From positions 1,054,001 through 1,118,000 of the forward strand of contig OZ243959.1 of NCBI GenBank assembly GCA_965214525.1: a stretch of DNA of 64,000 nucleotides, written 5' to 3'. The stretch comes from Qipengyuania_B sp965214525. Its GTDB lineage: Bacteria; Pseudomonadota; Alphaproteobacteria; Sphingomonadales; Sphingomonadaceae. Every line of letters begins with the position of its first letter. Positions within the stretch are counted from its first letter, which is position 1. Positions 1-8,811 of the stretch are shown piece after piece. The notes under the pieces were generated by a model. The model saw nothing but the letters and a program-made list of their open reading frames with translations. It was not told the DNA's origin and ran no database searches. Both the position numbers and the translations under genes were made by a program.

Positions 1-141
1 GGCAAGCAGACCGCCGGTGCAGCTTTCCGCAGTCGCAAGGTAAAGGTCGCGATCGCAAGCCACGCGCAGCACACGTTCTGCTTGCTCGATGATGTCGTCG
101 CTCAACGCCGAGTCGAGGGTTTCGGCGGTCTTCCCGCTCAT
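1..141 (-). CDS. CinA-family protein (nicotinamide-nucleotide amidohydrolase type), cut by window edge
   Basis: Only the first 47 codons are present; the gene runs off the left edge. The translation begins MSGKTAETLDSAL and reaches the motif TAESCTGGLLA at about residues 37-47, which is the hallmark of the C-terminal CinA domain (deamidation of nicotinamide mononucleotide to NaMN in pyridine nucleotide salvage). Because the motif sits so near the start, this is the short stand-alone CinA-C form rather than full CinA with a molybdopterin-binding domain. The ATG at 141 overlaps the stop of the topoisomerase gene (ATGA), so the two are probably co-transcribed. Confidence 0.8.
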   Translation of the reverse strand, partial: MSGKTAETLDSALSDDIIEQAERVLRVACDRDLYLATAESCTGGLLA

Positions 142-1151
142 GCTGCCAACAACTTGCTTGCTTGCGGGACAGTCTCCACGAAAGCCAGGAACCCGCGTTC
201 TTCGCGCGTAAGCCATTTCGTCGAACGCGGCAGCTGCAATTTACCGCGCCATTCTTCCTGCCGATCGATCAGTTCAAAAACGGCAGGGTGAATATAGCTC
301 TTGCGCGTTACCGCAGGCGTATTGCCCAACCGCTCAGCCACCTCCTCGGTCAGCGCCTTGATGGTCAACACTTCCGAAGCCTCGGCCAGCATGTCGAAGG
401 CGAGCACGCTGGCATGCCAGGTGCGAAAGTTCTTCGCGGTGAACGCTTCGCCCATCGTTTTGCGCAGGTAATCGTTCACGTCGCACGAATCCACGGCATG
501 ATATTCGTTGTCATCGTCGAGGTATCGGAACAGGCGCTGACCGGGCAGATCCTGCATGCGCTTGACGACCTTTGCCAGACTTGCATCCGATACGACCATC
601 TCGCGCTGGATACCGGACTTTCCCCTGAAGCGCAGTTTCAGCGTCTTGCCTGTAACTTCGGCATGGCGGCGCCTTAGCGTAGTGGCGCCGAAACTCTTGT
701 TTCGCTGCGCGTAGCACTCATTGCCTATGCGGATGACACCCAGATCAAGCAAGCGGACCACGCTTGCTATCGCCCGCTCGCGTGTCAATTCGTTCTGCGC
801 CAAATCCTGTTCGGCGCGCTTGCGCACCAGTGGCAGCAATTTGCCGAACGCGGCACAACCATCGAACTTCTCGCTTTCGCGCGCGGCGCGAAACTCGGGG
901 TGATAGCGATATTGCTTGCGTCCCTTGTCGTCGTAGCCGGTCGCCAGGATGTGTCCGTTATCGGCCGGACAGAACCACGCATCCTTGTAGGCGGGTGGCA
1001 AGGCGACCGCGTTCAGGCGCTTGCGTTCCCGGCGATCCGTGATGAGTTCGCCTTCCGCGTCATAATAGGACCAGCCCGTACCCGACCGTTTGCGCGTGAT
1101 GCCAGGCAGTTCATCGTCGACATAGATAAGATTGGAAGGTGCAGACGCCAT
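138..1151 (-). CDS. DNA topoisomerase IB (eukaryotic/poxvirus-like)
   Basis: Type IB topoisomerase of about 337 residues that relaxes supercoils through a 3'-phosphotyrosyl intermediate. The N-terminal domain carries the conserved stretch around YRYHPEF, the catalytic domain has the LLDLGVIRIGNE and RTWHAS blocks, and the active-site tyrosine is in RKSYIHP at about residue 286. The chosen start is the ATG at 1151 (MASAPSNL); further upstream starts at 1205 or 1247 are possible but would run into the divergent glutathione transferase gene. It overlaps the CinA gene by four bases (ATGA). Bacterial TopIB genes are scattered across proteobacteria; its cellular role is accessory to TopA and gyrase. 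Confidence 0.9.
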   Translation of the reverse strand: MASAPSNLIYVDDELPGITRKRSGTGWSYYDAEGELITDRRERKRLNAVALPPAYKDAWFCPADNGHILATGYDDKGRKQYRYHPEFRAARESEKFDGCAAFGKLLPLVRKRAEQDLAQNELTRERAIASVVRLLDLGVIRIGNECYAQRNKSFGATTLRRRHAEVTGKTLKLRFRGKSGIQREMVVSDASLAKVVKRMQDLPGQRLFRYLDDDNEYHAVDSCDVNDYLRKTMGEAFTAKNFRTWHASVLAFDMLAEASEVLTIKALTEEVAERLGNTPAVTRKSYIHPAVFELIDRQEEWRGKLQLPRSTKWLTREERGFLAFVETVPQASKLLAA

Positions 1152-1246
1152 GGTATGAAGCGAAACGGCAGGGCCAGCCTTGCGGTTCCGAGCGATGGAC
1201 GCCATCTGTCGAGCGAATGAACAATCGCGAAGGAGCGCACCGACCA

Positions 1247-2098
1247 ATGGCCGATCCGACCTATACCCCGCCCAAAGTATGGTCCCACGATGCAGAAAAC
1301 GGGGGCCGCTTCGCCAGCATCAACCGCCCCACCGCGGGCGCGCGCGAAGACAAGGATTTGCCGGCCGGCGAGCATCCCTTGCAACTGTATTCCCTCGCTA
1401 CGCCAAACGGGGTGAAGGCTTCCATCATGTTGGAGGAATTGCTGGAGGCGGGCCATTCGGGCGCCGAATACGATGCGTTCACGATCAATATCGGTGAGGG
1501 CGAACAGTTCGGCAGCGGATTTGTCGCCATCAACCCCAATTCGAAGATCCCCGCGCTGCTCGATCGCAGCGGCGCAACGCCGGTCCGGGTGTTCGAGTCC
1601 GGCGCGATCCTGCTGTATCTGGCGGAAAAGTTCGATGCCTTCATGCCTCAGGGTGCAGCCCGCGCCGAAATGCTGAGCTGGCTGTTCTGGCAGGTCGGCA
1701 GCGCTCCATTCATTGGCGGCGGTTTCGGGCATTTCTACGCCTACGCGCCCGAAAAGTACGAATACCCTATCAATCGCTACGCGATGGAAACGAAGCGCCT
1801 GTTCGATGTCGCGAATATCCGCCTTGGCGAAACGCAATTCCTTGGTGGCGGGGAATACACGATCGCCGACATGGCCGCCTTTCCCTGGATGGTGCCATTC
1901 GTCGAGGGCAAGATTTACGAAGACGCCAAGACCTTCCTGTCGATTGATGATTATGCCAACGTCGCACGCTGGGTGAAGGAAATTGCAGCGCGTCCGGCGG
2001 TCAAGCGTGGCCGGATCGTCACCAAGACATGGGGCGAGGAGAACCAGCAATTGCGCGAGCGCCACTCCGCCGAGGATTTTGCCGGCAAGTCGCTCTAG
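1247..2098 (+). CDS. yghU: glutathione S-transferase, YghU/disulfide-bond oxidoreductase type
   Basis: A 283-residue cytosolic GST-fold protein of the Nu/YghU class, which in Escherichia coli binds two glutathione molecules and reduces organic peroxides and disulfides. Family marks are the long N-terminal extension (YTPPKVW, FASINRPTAG), the thioredoxin-like domain with LATPNGVK and NSKIPAL, the FESGAIL segment that holds glutathione, and the helical domain with YTIADMAAFPW. The ATG at 1247 is preceded by AAGGAG eleven bases upstream; an alternative ATG at 1217 is less well placed. It is divergent from topoisomerase IB with under 100 bases between them, so the promoters share that space. Confidence 0.88.
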   Translation: MADPTYTPPKVWSHDAENGGRFASINRPTAGAREDKDLPAGEHPLQLYSLATPNGVKASIMLEELLEAGHSGAEYDAFTINIGEGEQFGSGFVAINPNSKIPALLDRSGATPVRVFESGAILLYLAEKFDAFMPQGAARAEMLSWLFWQVGSAPFIGGGFGHFYAYAPEKYEYPINRYAMETKRLFDVANIRLGETQFLGGGEYTIADMAAFPWMVPFVEGKIYEDAKTFLSIDDYANVARWVKEIAARPAVKRGRIVTKTWGEENQQLRERHSAEDFAGKSL

Positions 2099-2143
2099 CC
2101 CCTCTTCACATCCGGAGCGACAGCGCTATACAGGCGCGCCTGG

Positions 2144-2218
2144 TGGGGTGTAGCCAAGCGGTAAGGCACCGGTTTTTGGTACCGGCATGCGCAGGTTCGA
2201 ATCCTGCCACCCCAGCCA
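2144..2218 (+). tRNA. tRNA-Gln (TTG)
   Basis: Cloverleaf with acceptor TGGGGTG pairing CACCCCA, anticodon stem CCGGT/ACCGG with loop TTTTGGT (anticodon TTG), T-arm GCAGGTTCGAATCCTGC and an encoded CCA at 2216-2218. The U1-A72 start is typical of bacterial tRNA-Gln. Confidence 0.93.
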
Positions 2219-2348
2219 GTTTACCTTATCTAACAGGCCGCGACCGCACCACGCGACAGGGCATGGTTCAAATCAGCGTCCGCGCATCCTGATCGATGAT
2301 GATGACACGGCGGATCGAAAGCTCGCGCCGTACCCCGGCGCCATGCCG

Positions 2349-2425
2349 TGGTAGCGGAGGAGGGACTTGAACCCCCGACACGCGGATTATGATTCCGCTG
2401 CTCTAACCACCTGAGCTACTCCGCC
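2349..2425 (-). tRNA. tRNA-Met (CAT), elongator
   Basis: Read on the minus strand: acceptor GGCGGAG with CTCCGCT (a G-U first pair), D-arm AGCTCAGGTGGTTAGAGC, anticodon loop with CAT, T-arm GGGGGTTCAAGTCCC, encoded CCA. The body matches alphaproteobacterial elongator tRNA-Met. A lysidine-modified tRNA-Ile(CAT) is the alternative but its usual acceptor is different, and initiator tRNA would start with a mismatched CGC. Confidence 0.85.
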
Positions 2426-2494
2426 CTACACGCAAGCCACCATCCATGCACGGCAGCGGGCAAGCGGCGCCTTTACTGGGGCTGCGCAGGCGGG

Positions 2495-3028
2495 TCAACC
2501 GCGCTCTTGCCCGCGAAACGAACAGTCGCGCACATGCTCCCACGGGCCGCCGCGATACCGGAACACCGACAGTCCGGGAAAAGCGAAGCTGCGTGGTTCG
2601 ATAAGAGGGGCAAGCTCGACCTGGAGCGCCTTGGCTTCGCGGGCAGGAACCTTGTTCTGCACGGTGATGTGAAGACGCGGACGGTGTCGATCCTGCGCCG
2701 ACAGGCTGCCGTGAAAATGTTCGGCGATGGCATCGCGCAAGGCCAGCATGGCAGGGCTTGCCAGCTTGAGCGCCGTCCCTCCGCCAAGCGGCATGATCCC
2801 CTCCAGACGCGCTTTCACCGGCGCAGTTTCCTTTGCCAACCGCGCAAGAACTGTCGTCAATTCGGGCTCCAGGGAAGGTGCCAAGGCATGGAACAAGGTC
2901 ACATGCGCTTCGAGATGGTTGCGTTCAGGAGGAAAATGCGCATCGCGCAGGCGAGTTGCAAAAGAATGCAGATCGGGCGGCAGCTTGGCCGTAACGATCA
3001 ACGGCGCCAAGTTAGCGCCATTGGTCAC
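2495..3028 (-). CDS. 2'-5' RNA ligase family protein (LigT/2H phosphoesterase superfamily)
   Basis: About 177 residues with the two H-x-T motifs of 2H phosphoesterases: HVT at about residue 42 and HIT at about residue 120. Members act on cyclic phosphate or 2'-5' linked RNA ends; the true substrate here is unknown. The start is taken as the GTG at 3028 because it overlaps the stop of the upstream serine hydrolase as GTGA; a longer reading frame upstream lies wholly inside that gene in another frame and looks artefactual. It is the last gene of the acpP-fabF-mltG string. Confidence 0.8.
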   Translation of the reverse strand: MTNGANLAPLIVTAKLPPDLHSFATRLRDAHFPPERNHLEAHVTLFHALAPSLEPELTTVLARLAKETAPVKARLEGIMPLGGGTALKLASPAMLALRDAIAEHFHGSLSAQDRHRPRLHITVQNKVPAREAKALQVELAPLIEPRSFAFPGLSVFRYRGGPWEHVRDCSFRGQERG

Positions 3029-4088
3029 AGTTCGTCCCGCATCATTGTCATGAAACGTTCTACCACCTCGCGTCCGCCCGCCCCGCCCCGGTTCGTTGCC
3101 GCCGCAAATGCCAGCCCTTGCTCCGGCAAGACCATCGCGCGCGCGTACCAAAGGGTATTGGAGCCGTCATGAACCAATGCCTTGTCCTTGGCGTCGGGCC
3201 CACCTGTCAGACCCCAGCCGCCGGCATATTGCAAACCCGGCACTGGCGGCGTCAACAAGCGCGCCAGCGTCTTTTGCCGGACGATCGGTGCGCCACCGTT
3301 CAGGTATATAGCCAGGTAGCTCGCATAATCGGCCGGTGTCATATGTACCGTGCCTGCCGGGCCGAAGATGGGCGGGTTATCAGCCATCGACGATGGCGCA
3401 GGCGGCAAGACACCGTTCCCTACGCTCGCCCGGCCCCATAGGCCATCTTGCCGCGGCGCTCCGAACGCCGCGCTGGCGAGTCCCAACGGCGCGAAGATGT
3501 GCGCCTGCATGGCCGCTTCCCAAGCGGTTGCGGTAAGGTGTTCGATCGCCGCACCCAGCACGATGTAGTTCGCATTGGCATAAGAAAAGACGCCGCGCGC
3601 TGCCGTGGGCGGGCTGCCCAGCCATTGTCGTGCGAAATCTGCCCGCTGCTCGGCAACGGGGGAACGTCGATCCGCCGCGTGTTGAGCCAAGCCGTGTCGA
3701 GACCGAGATCTGACAATCCGGCCGCGTGCGCCATCAGATCTTCCGCTGTCGACCCCGCCAGATCGGGATGAATGGACATATCGGGAAACAGTTCGCTAAG
3801 CGTTGCGCCCCAGCGCGCCACGCCCTGCTCGACCAGACCCGCGTAGAGCAGCGCCGTCATCGCTTTTGTGTTGGACCCCAGGTGCCAAGCCATGGACGGT
3901 TGAAGGACGCCATCTTCCGCTGCAAACTGCAGATGCGCAAGACCGTCGCGGGTTACATTGATCGCAAAACTGCCGTTGGCAAAAGGTTCTGCGGCCATCA
4001 ATCGCCCATCGAGAACCAACGCTGCTGCTGTCGCCGATCCGAGCCCTAGGAACTCCCGCCGATGCACGTACGCACCCGGCGAGGCCAT
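3025..4088 (-). pseudogene. beta-lactamase-fold serine hydrolase, interrupted by one frameshift
   Basis: The reading frame from the ATG at 4088 encodes a Tat-like signal (RREFLGLGSATAAALVL) and the class C beta-lactamase/penicillin-binding SxxK motif as SNTK at residues 72-75. The second half, in another frame, carries the YxN motif in FSYANANY and a C-terminal HDGSN in place of KTG. The frames join exactly if the run of five C's (minus strand) at 3658-3662 had six, which would give one protein of about 354 residues. This could be a homopolymer sequencing error or a real inactivating deletion. It starts two bases after the mltG stop and is coupled to the RNA ligase family gene. Likely exported esterase or peptidase; substrate unknown. 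Confidence 0.75.
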
Positions 4089-4089
4089 G

Positions 4090-5058
4090 TCAGATGCCTT
4101 CGCGCTGGCGAAACTCGCGCCATTTGCGCACGTTTTCGTTATGCTCGCCCAAGGTCCTCGCGAAGACATGGCCGCCGCTGCCATCAGCGACGTAATACAG
4201 CGCATCGGTTGGCGCCGGGTCGAGCACTGCGGCAATCGCCTCGCGCCCCGGGTTGGTAATGGGTCCTACCGGGAGACCAGCGATCGCGCGGGTATTGTAG
4301 GGATTGGGGTCGCGCAGTTCGGACCGCCGGATCATACGCCCCAAGGGCTTGCCCTTGGTTATCGGGTAGATCGAGGTTGCATCTGCGCCAAGCATCATGC
4401 CGATGCGCAGCCGATTGGACAGCACGCCAGCAATCATGCGACGTTCTTCGGGTGTACCAGTCTCCTTCTCGACAATAGAAGCCAGGATTACCGCCTGTTC
4501 CGGCGTCTTGACGATTGTCGCGCGCGAGCGGTTGGACCACAATTGCGCCAACGTCTCGTCCATCGCGGCTTGCATGCGCGCGACGATCTCGCCCCGTGCC
4601 TGTCCGCGCTCGAACGCATAGGTATCGGGCAGGATCGATCCTTCTTCGGGCACGGCGACCTGCCCGGTAAGCAATGGTTCGGCCATCAACCGCTCATGGA
4701 CCATGATCGAAGGCATGCCCTCCGGGACGGTGACGAACCGCCGGATGACATCGTTCGATTTCAGGACATCGAGGATCTGCGCTGATGTCGCGTTCGCCGG
4801 CAGCCGGAACTCACCCGCCTGAATATGATTGCCGCCTCCGAACAGTTTGGCGCGCAACAGGAAACCATCGGCCGAGCCGATCAGCCCTGCCTCCTCCAGG
4901 TCGCCCGCTATCGCCGTCAGAGTGGAACCTTGCGCGACGACGAAGGTGGTGTCCTCCTCGATCTGCGAGGTTACGAACCAGGGAGCCACCAGCCATGCCG
5001 CGCCGAACGCTATCGCAACGATAACCGCCGCGGCAAGAATGGCGCGTACGCTCTGCAT
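4090..5058 (-). CDS. mltG: endolytic murein transglycosylase MltG (YceG-like)
   Basis: A 322-residue inner-membrane protein with one N-terminal membrane segment (about residues 5-27), a LysM-like region, and the YceG catalytic domain containing ASIVEKETG, whose glutamate is the catalytic residue, followed by RRMIAGVLSNRL and ATSIYPITKG. MltG cleaves nascent glycan strands and is thought to set the end of peptidoglycan polymerisation. It starts one base after the fabF stop, the usual acpP-fabF-mltG arrangement in alphaproteobacteria. Confidence 0.93.
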   Translation of the reverse strand: MQSVRAILAAAVIVAIAFGAAWLVAPWFVTSQIEEDTTFVVAQGSTLTAIAGDLEEAGLIGSADGFLLRAKLFGGGNHIQAGEFRLPANATSAQILDVLKSNDVIRRFVTVPEGMPSIMVHERLMAEPLLTGQVAVPEEGSILPDTYAFERGQARGEIVARMQAAMDETLAQLWSNRSRATIVKTPEQAVILASIVEKETGTPEERRMIAGVLSNRLRIGMMLGADATSIYPITKGKPLGRMIRRSELRDPNPYNTRAIAGLPVGPITNPGREAIAAVLDPAPTDALYYVADGSGGHVFARTLGEHNENVRKWREFRQREGI

Positions 5059-5059
5059 C

Positions 5060-6319
5060 TTAGGCGACGTGCCGCATGATCAACGAAGCGTTGGTTCCCC
5101 CAAAGCCAAAACTGTTGTTGAGCGCGGCTTTTACGTCTCGCTTCTTCGCGGTGTGCGGCACCAGGTCGACGCCTTCGGTTCCCGCGTCCGGATTATCGAG
5201 ATTTAGGGTGGGGGGCACTATCTGATCACGGATTGCCAGGATGCAGAAAATGCTTTCCACCGCGCCCGCCCCGCCAAGCAAATGCCCGATAGCCGATTTC
5301 GTGCTGCTCATCGAAGCGCCGCACAGATTATCGCCGAAGACACGTTTCGCTGCCGCCAGTTCGATCGTGTCAGCCATGGTCGACGTGCCATGGGCGTTGA
5401 TGTAATCGATGTCGCACGGCTCCAGCCCCGCCCGCTTCAACGCCATGCGCATGGCCAGTTCCGCACCTTTGCCTTCCGGGTGCGGGGCGGTCACGTGATA
5501 GGCATCGCCCGACAGGCCGTATCCCACCACCTCGGCATAGATCGTCGCGCCGCGCGCACGCGCATGCTCGTACTCTTCGAGGCACACGACCCCCGCCCCC
5601 TCCCCCATGACGAAACCGTCGCGGTCCTTGTCGTAGGGTCGGCTCGCCTGCTCGGGCCGATCGTTATAGCTGGTGTTGAGCGCGCGGGCCTGCGCGAACC
5701 CGGCTACGCCTAGCGGATTGACGGTACCCTCAGCGCCGCCCGCCAGCATGACGTCGGCATCGTCGAGCGCGATCATTCGGGCGGCGTCTCCTATGGAATG
5801 TGCGCCGGTGGAACATGCGGTGACGACGGCGTGGTTGGGCCCCATCAGGCCATAGCGGATCGAAACCTGGCCACTGATGAGGTTAATGAGCCGCCCGTGC
5901 ACGAAGTGCGGCGACACCCGGCCCGGACCACGCTCGTGCAACACAATGGATTCGCTTTCGATCCCCGGCAATCCGCCGATGCCCGATCCGATCGAGCAAC
6001 CGGTCCGCAGCTTCAGCGCATCGTCCATGTCGACCAGCCCGGCATCCTCCAACGCCTGCCCGGCCGCGTCGATGCCATACACGATGAATGGATCAACTTG
6101 CCGCTGGACCTTGTGATCGACACGCTTGTCGGGATCAAAACCATAGGCATGGTCCTTGCCTTTGACTTCGCAGGCAATCTTGCATTTCTGGTTCGAAGCG
6201 TCGAACCGCGTAATGGGTCCCGCGCCGCTCTTTCCCGCAAGCAGGTTCGCCCAGGTTGTCTCGACATCGCTGCCTAATGGGGTCACGAGGCCCAGTCCGG
6301 TTACGACGACACGGCGCAT
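5060..6319 (-). CDS. fabF: beta-ketoacyl-ACP synthase II
   Basis: 419 residues, the usual FabF length. The Cys-His-His active site is visible: TACSTGAHS (nucleophile cysteine), NAHGTSTMADTIE and KSAIGHLLGGAG. The enzyme condenses malonyl-ACP with acyl-ACP in the elongation steps of type II fatty acid synthesis. It lies downstream of acpP with a 124-base gap holding a strong hairpin, and directly abuts mltG. Confidence 0.97.
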   Translation of the reverse strand: MRRVVVTGLGLVTPLGSDVETTWANLLAGKSGAGPITRFDASNQKCKIACEVKGKDHAYGFDPDKRVDHKVQRQVDPFIVYGIDAAGQALEDAGLVDMDDALKLRTGCSIGSGIGGLPGIESESIVLHERGPGRVSPHFVHGRLINLISGQVSIRYGLMGPNHAVVTACSTGAHSIGDAARMIALDDADVMLAGGAEGTVNPLGVAGFAQARALNTSYNDRPEQASRPYDKDRDGFVMGEGAGVVCLEEYEHARARGATIYAEVVGYGLSGDAYHVTAPHPEGKGAELAMRMALKRAGLEPCDIDYINAHGTSTMADTIELAAAKRVFGDNLCGASMSSTKSAIGHLLGGAGAVESIFCILAIRDQIVPPTLNLDNPDAGTEGVDLVPHTAKKRDVKAALNNSFGFGGTNASLIMRHVA

Positions 6320-6341
6320 TCGACATTCTCCGAAAAGTCAC

Positions 6342-6374
6342 CAGGCCCGGCCTCTTTGCCGGAGGCCGGGCCTG
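6342..6374 (-). terminator. 13-bp hairpin between acpP and fabF
   Basis: Perfect inverted repeat, CAGGCCCGGCCTC and GAGGCCGGGCCTG, with a seven-base loop, in the acpP-fabF gap. On the transcribed (minus) strand it is followed by GTGACTTTTC, a short T run. It fits a partial terminator or a 3'-end-stabilising element that keeps acpP transcripts more abundant than fabF. Confidence 0.6.
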
Positions 6375-6443
6375 TCATGTTCCAGCGGGACCGTCTCCTG
6401 AACGGATAGGCGGGCCCAAAAGGGGCCGGCGAAGCAGATCGCT

Positions 6444-6680
6444 TCAGCCCTTGTGTTCTTCGATATAGCTGGTCGCATCGCCGACCGTGGTAATCTTCTC
6501 CGCAGCATCGTCCGGTATCTCCACGCCGAACTCTTCTTCGAAGGCCATCACCAGTTCCACGATATCAAGGCTATCGGCACCGAGATCGTCGATGAAGCTC
6601 GCTTCTTCCGTAACCTTGTCGGTTTCGACGCCCAGATGCTCGACAACGATCTTTTTAACACGCTCCGCGGTATCACTCAT
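6444..6680 (-). CDS. acpP: acyl carrier protein
   Basis: 78 acidic residues with the phosphopantetheine attachment serine in LGADSLDIVEL. Carries growing acyl chains as thioesters for the Fab enzymes. A good ribosome binding site (AGAGGGA) precedes the ATG. First gene of the acpP-fabF-mltG group. Confidence 0.98.
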   Translation of the reverse strand: MSDTAERVKKIVVEHLGVETDKVTEEASFIDDLGADSLDIVELVMAFEEEFGVEIPDDAAEKITTVGDATSYIEEHKG

Positions 6681-6842
6681 TGAACGGTCCCTCTAAAATG
6701 GGTGTGGATTTGTCTTTCGCCCTAATGAACGTGCGGTGCGCGCGCAAGGGGGACGGTCGGGCTGTGCAAAAGCCCCAGCACCGGAAGGATAAGCAGCCCT
6801 TACCGGCCGATACGGCCCCCCGTGCGCCGGCGGCGGCGTTCG

Positions 6843-8660
6843 TCATTCCCCGATGTTGTCGGTGCGCACCTTTTCTGCATCGCTCGCCTTGGGTGCGTCA
6901 ATCGTGCGGATATGCGTTTCGCGCAGTTGCGTGGGACTGACAGCAGACGGTGCGCCCATCATCAAATCCTGAGCCCGCTGGTTGAGCGGGAACGCGATCA
7001 CTTCGCGAATGTTGGGCTCGTCAGCCAGTAGCATGACGATGCGGTCGATCCCCGGTGCCGATCCGCCATGCGGGGGGGCGCCGAGCTTGAAGGCCTCGAT
7101 CATGCCGGCGAAGTTCGCATCCACCTCTTCGCGGCTGTAGCCAGCGATCGCGAACGCCTTGTACATGATGTCGGGCCGGTGATTTCGAATGGCGCCGCTG
7201 CTGAGTTCGTAACCATTGCATACGATGTCGTATTGCCAGGCCTTCACATCCAGCGGGTCTTGCGTTTCCAGCGCCTCCAGTTCGCCCTGGGGCATCGAGA
7301 AGGGGTTATGGCTGAAATCCAGCCGCTTCAGATCCTCGTCATATTCAAACATCGGAAAATCAACGATCCAGCAGAACCTGAATACGCCCTGCTCAACGAG
7401 GCGAAGTTCCTCAGCGACGCGGGTGCGTGCCGCTCCGGCCAGCTTGGTCGCGTCCTTTTCCTTGCCGGCCGCGAAGAACAGGCCGTCGTTATCGTCCAGA
7501 CCCAGTTCGGCATAAAGCTTTGCCATACCCTCGGCACCGTGGTTTTTCGCGATCGGTCCACCGAACTCTCCGCCCTTGCGGGTGACGTAGCCAAGACCGG
7601 CATATCCTTCGCGGCGCGCCCAGTCGTTCATGTCGTCGAAGAACTTGCGGCTCTTGTCCTGCGTGTGAGGTGCGGGGATCGCCCGAACGACTCCGCCCCT
7701 GCCAACGATCTTCTCGAACAAGCCGAAGCCGGATGTCCTGAAATGGTCGGTCACGTCCGAGATCATCAGCGGGTTGCGCAAGTCCGGCTTGTCGCTTCCA
7801 TATTTCAGCATCGCCTCGGCATAGGGGATGCGCGGGAACTCGCCCGCCTTGGTCACGCTCCTGCCCTCAGCGAACTCCTCGAACACGCCTGCCAATACCG
7901 GCTCGATGGTCTGGAACACGTCTTCCTGCGTCACGAAGCTCATCTCGAAATCGAGCTGATAGAACTCGGGACTGCGATCGGCGCGAAGATCCTCGTCCCG
8001 AAAGCATGGTGCGATCTGGAAATAGCGGTCGAACCCCGCCACCATCAGCAGCTGCTTGAACATCTGCGGCGCCTGAGGAAGCGCGTAGAAGCGTCCCGGA
8101 TGCAGGCGGCTTGGAACAAGGTAGTCGCGCGCGCCCTCAGGGCTGGAGGCGCCCAGGATCGGGGTCTGGAACTCGGTAAAGCCCTGTTCGATCATGCGTC
8201 GCCGAATGCTGGCGATTACCTTGGAGCGCAGCACGATGTTGTTGTGCAGCCGCTCCCTGCGCAGATCGACGAAGCGGTATTTAAGGCGGGTTTCCTCCGG
8301 ATAATCCTCTGCTGAATTGACGATCAACGGCAACTCTTCGGCGCGGCTCTGCACCGTGACCTCGCGCGCGAACACTTCGATTTCCCCGGTTGGCAGGTTC
8401 GCATTGACCGCCTCGGCCCCGCGCGCCTTCACCGTACCATCGATGGTGACGACGGATTCCAGCCGCAGCTTCTCCAGCACAGGCAGCGCGGCGCTGTCGC
8501 TGTCGGCCACGATTTGGGTGATACCGTAATGGTCGCGCAAATCGACGAACAGCACGCCGCCGTGATCGCGCTTGTTGTGCACCCAGCCCGACAGGCGCAC
8601 ATCGGCCCCGACCTCGTCCTTCGTCAATTGCGCGCAGGTGTGGGTGCGATAGGCATGCAT
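6843..8660 (-). CDS. aspS: aspartyl-tRNA synthetase
   Basis: About 605 residues, the bacterial-type AspS with an N-terminal OB-fold anticodon-binding domain (from about residue 15, VRLSGWVHNKRDHGG), the class II core with motif 2 FRDEDLRADRSPEF, the bacterial GAD insertion domain in the middle, and motif 3 PGIDRIVML near the C terminus. The ATG at 8660 (MHAYRTHTC) is preferred because GGAAAG lies nine bases upstream; an ATG at 8669 would add three residues and has its binding site touching the start codon. Monocistronic, divergent from rnd. Confidence 0.96.
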   Translation of the reverse strand: MHAYRTHTCAQLTKDEVGADVRLSGWVHNKRDHGGVLFVDLRDHYGITQIVADSDSAALPVLEKLRLESVVTIDGTVKARGAEAVNANLPTGEIEVFAREVTVQSRAEELPLIVNSAEDYPEETRLKYRFVDLRRERLHNNIVLRSKVIASIRRRMIEQGFTEFQTPILGASSPEGARDYLVPSRLHPGRFYALPQAPQMFKQLLMVAGFDRYFQIAPCFRDEDLRADRSPEFYQLDFEMSFVTQEDVFQTIEPVLAGVFEEFAEGRSVTKAGEFPRIPYAEAMLKYGSDKPDLRNPLMISDVTDHFRTSGFGLFEKIVGRGGVVRAIPAPHTQDKSRKFFDDMNDWARREGYAGLGYVTRKGGEFGGPIAKNHGAEGMAKLYAELGLDDNDGLFFAAGKEKDATKLAGAARTRVAEELRLVEQGVFRFCWIVDFPMFEYDEDLKRLDFSHNPFSMPQGELEALETQDPLDVKAWQYDIVCNGYELSSGAIRNHRPDIMYKAFAIAGYSREEVDANFAGMIEAFKLGAPPHGGSAPGIDRIVMLLADEPNIREVIAFPLNQRAQDLMMGAPSAVSPTQLRETHIRTIDAPKASDAEKVRTDNIGE

Positions 8661-8773
8661 GGGAGACATCTTTCCAATTACTGTCGTATGGCGCTAGGGC
8701 ACGGTCACCGCTAGCCGAGAAACGCGCGCGCTAACAGGGCAAGCCCGCCGCTTTGTCAAGGCGCGGGACTTCC

Positions 8774-8791
8774 CGGGCGGCAAACCGCCCG
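8774..8791 (+). other. 7-bp GC hairpin in the rnd leader
   Basis: CGGGCGG-CAAA-CCGCCCG, a short perfect inverted repeat 20 bases before the rnd start in the aspS/rnd divergent gap. Function unknown; it could fold in the rnd 5' leader. Confidence 0.4.
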
Positions 8792-8811
8792 ACAAGGACA
8801 GAAAGAGACGC

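Noticed and set aside
2349..2425. tRNA-Ile(CAT) instead of tRNA-Met
   Set aside because: Body and acceptor match elongator tRNA-Met of alphaproteobacteria.
7068..8315. 415-codon plus-strand frame opposite aspS
   Set aside because: Complete overlap with the clear aspS gene; no ribosome binding site or family motif. A GC-skewed codon shadow.
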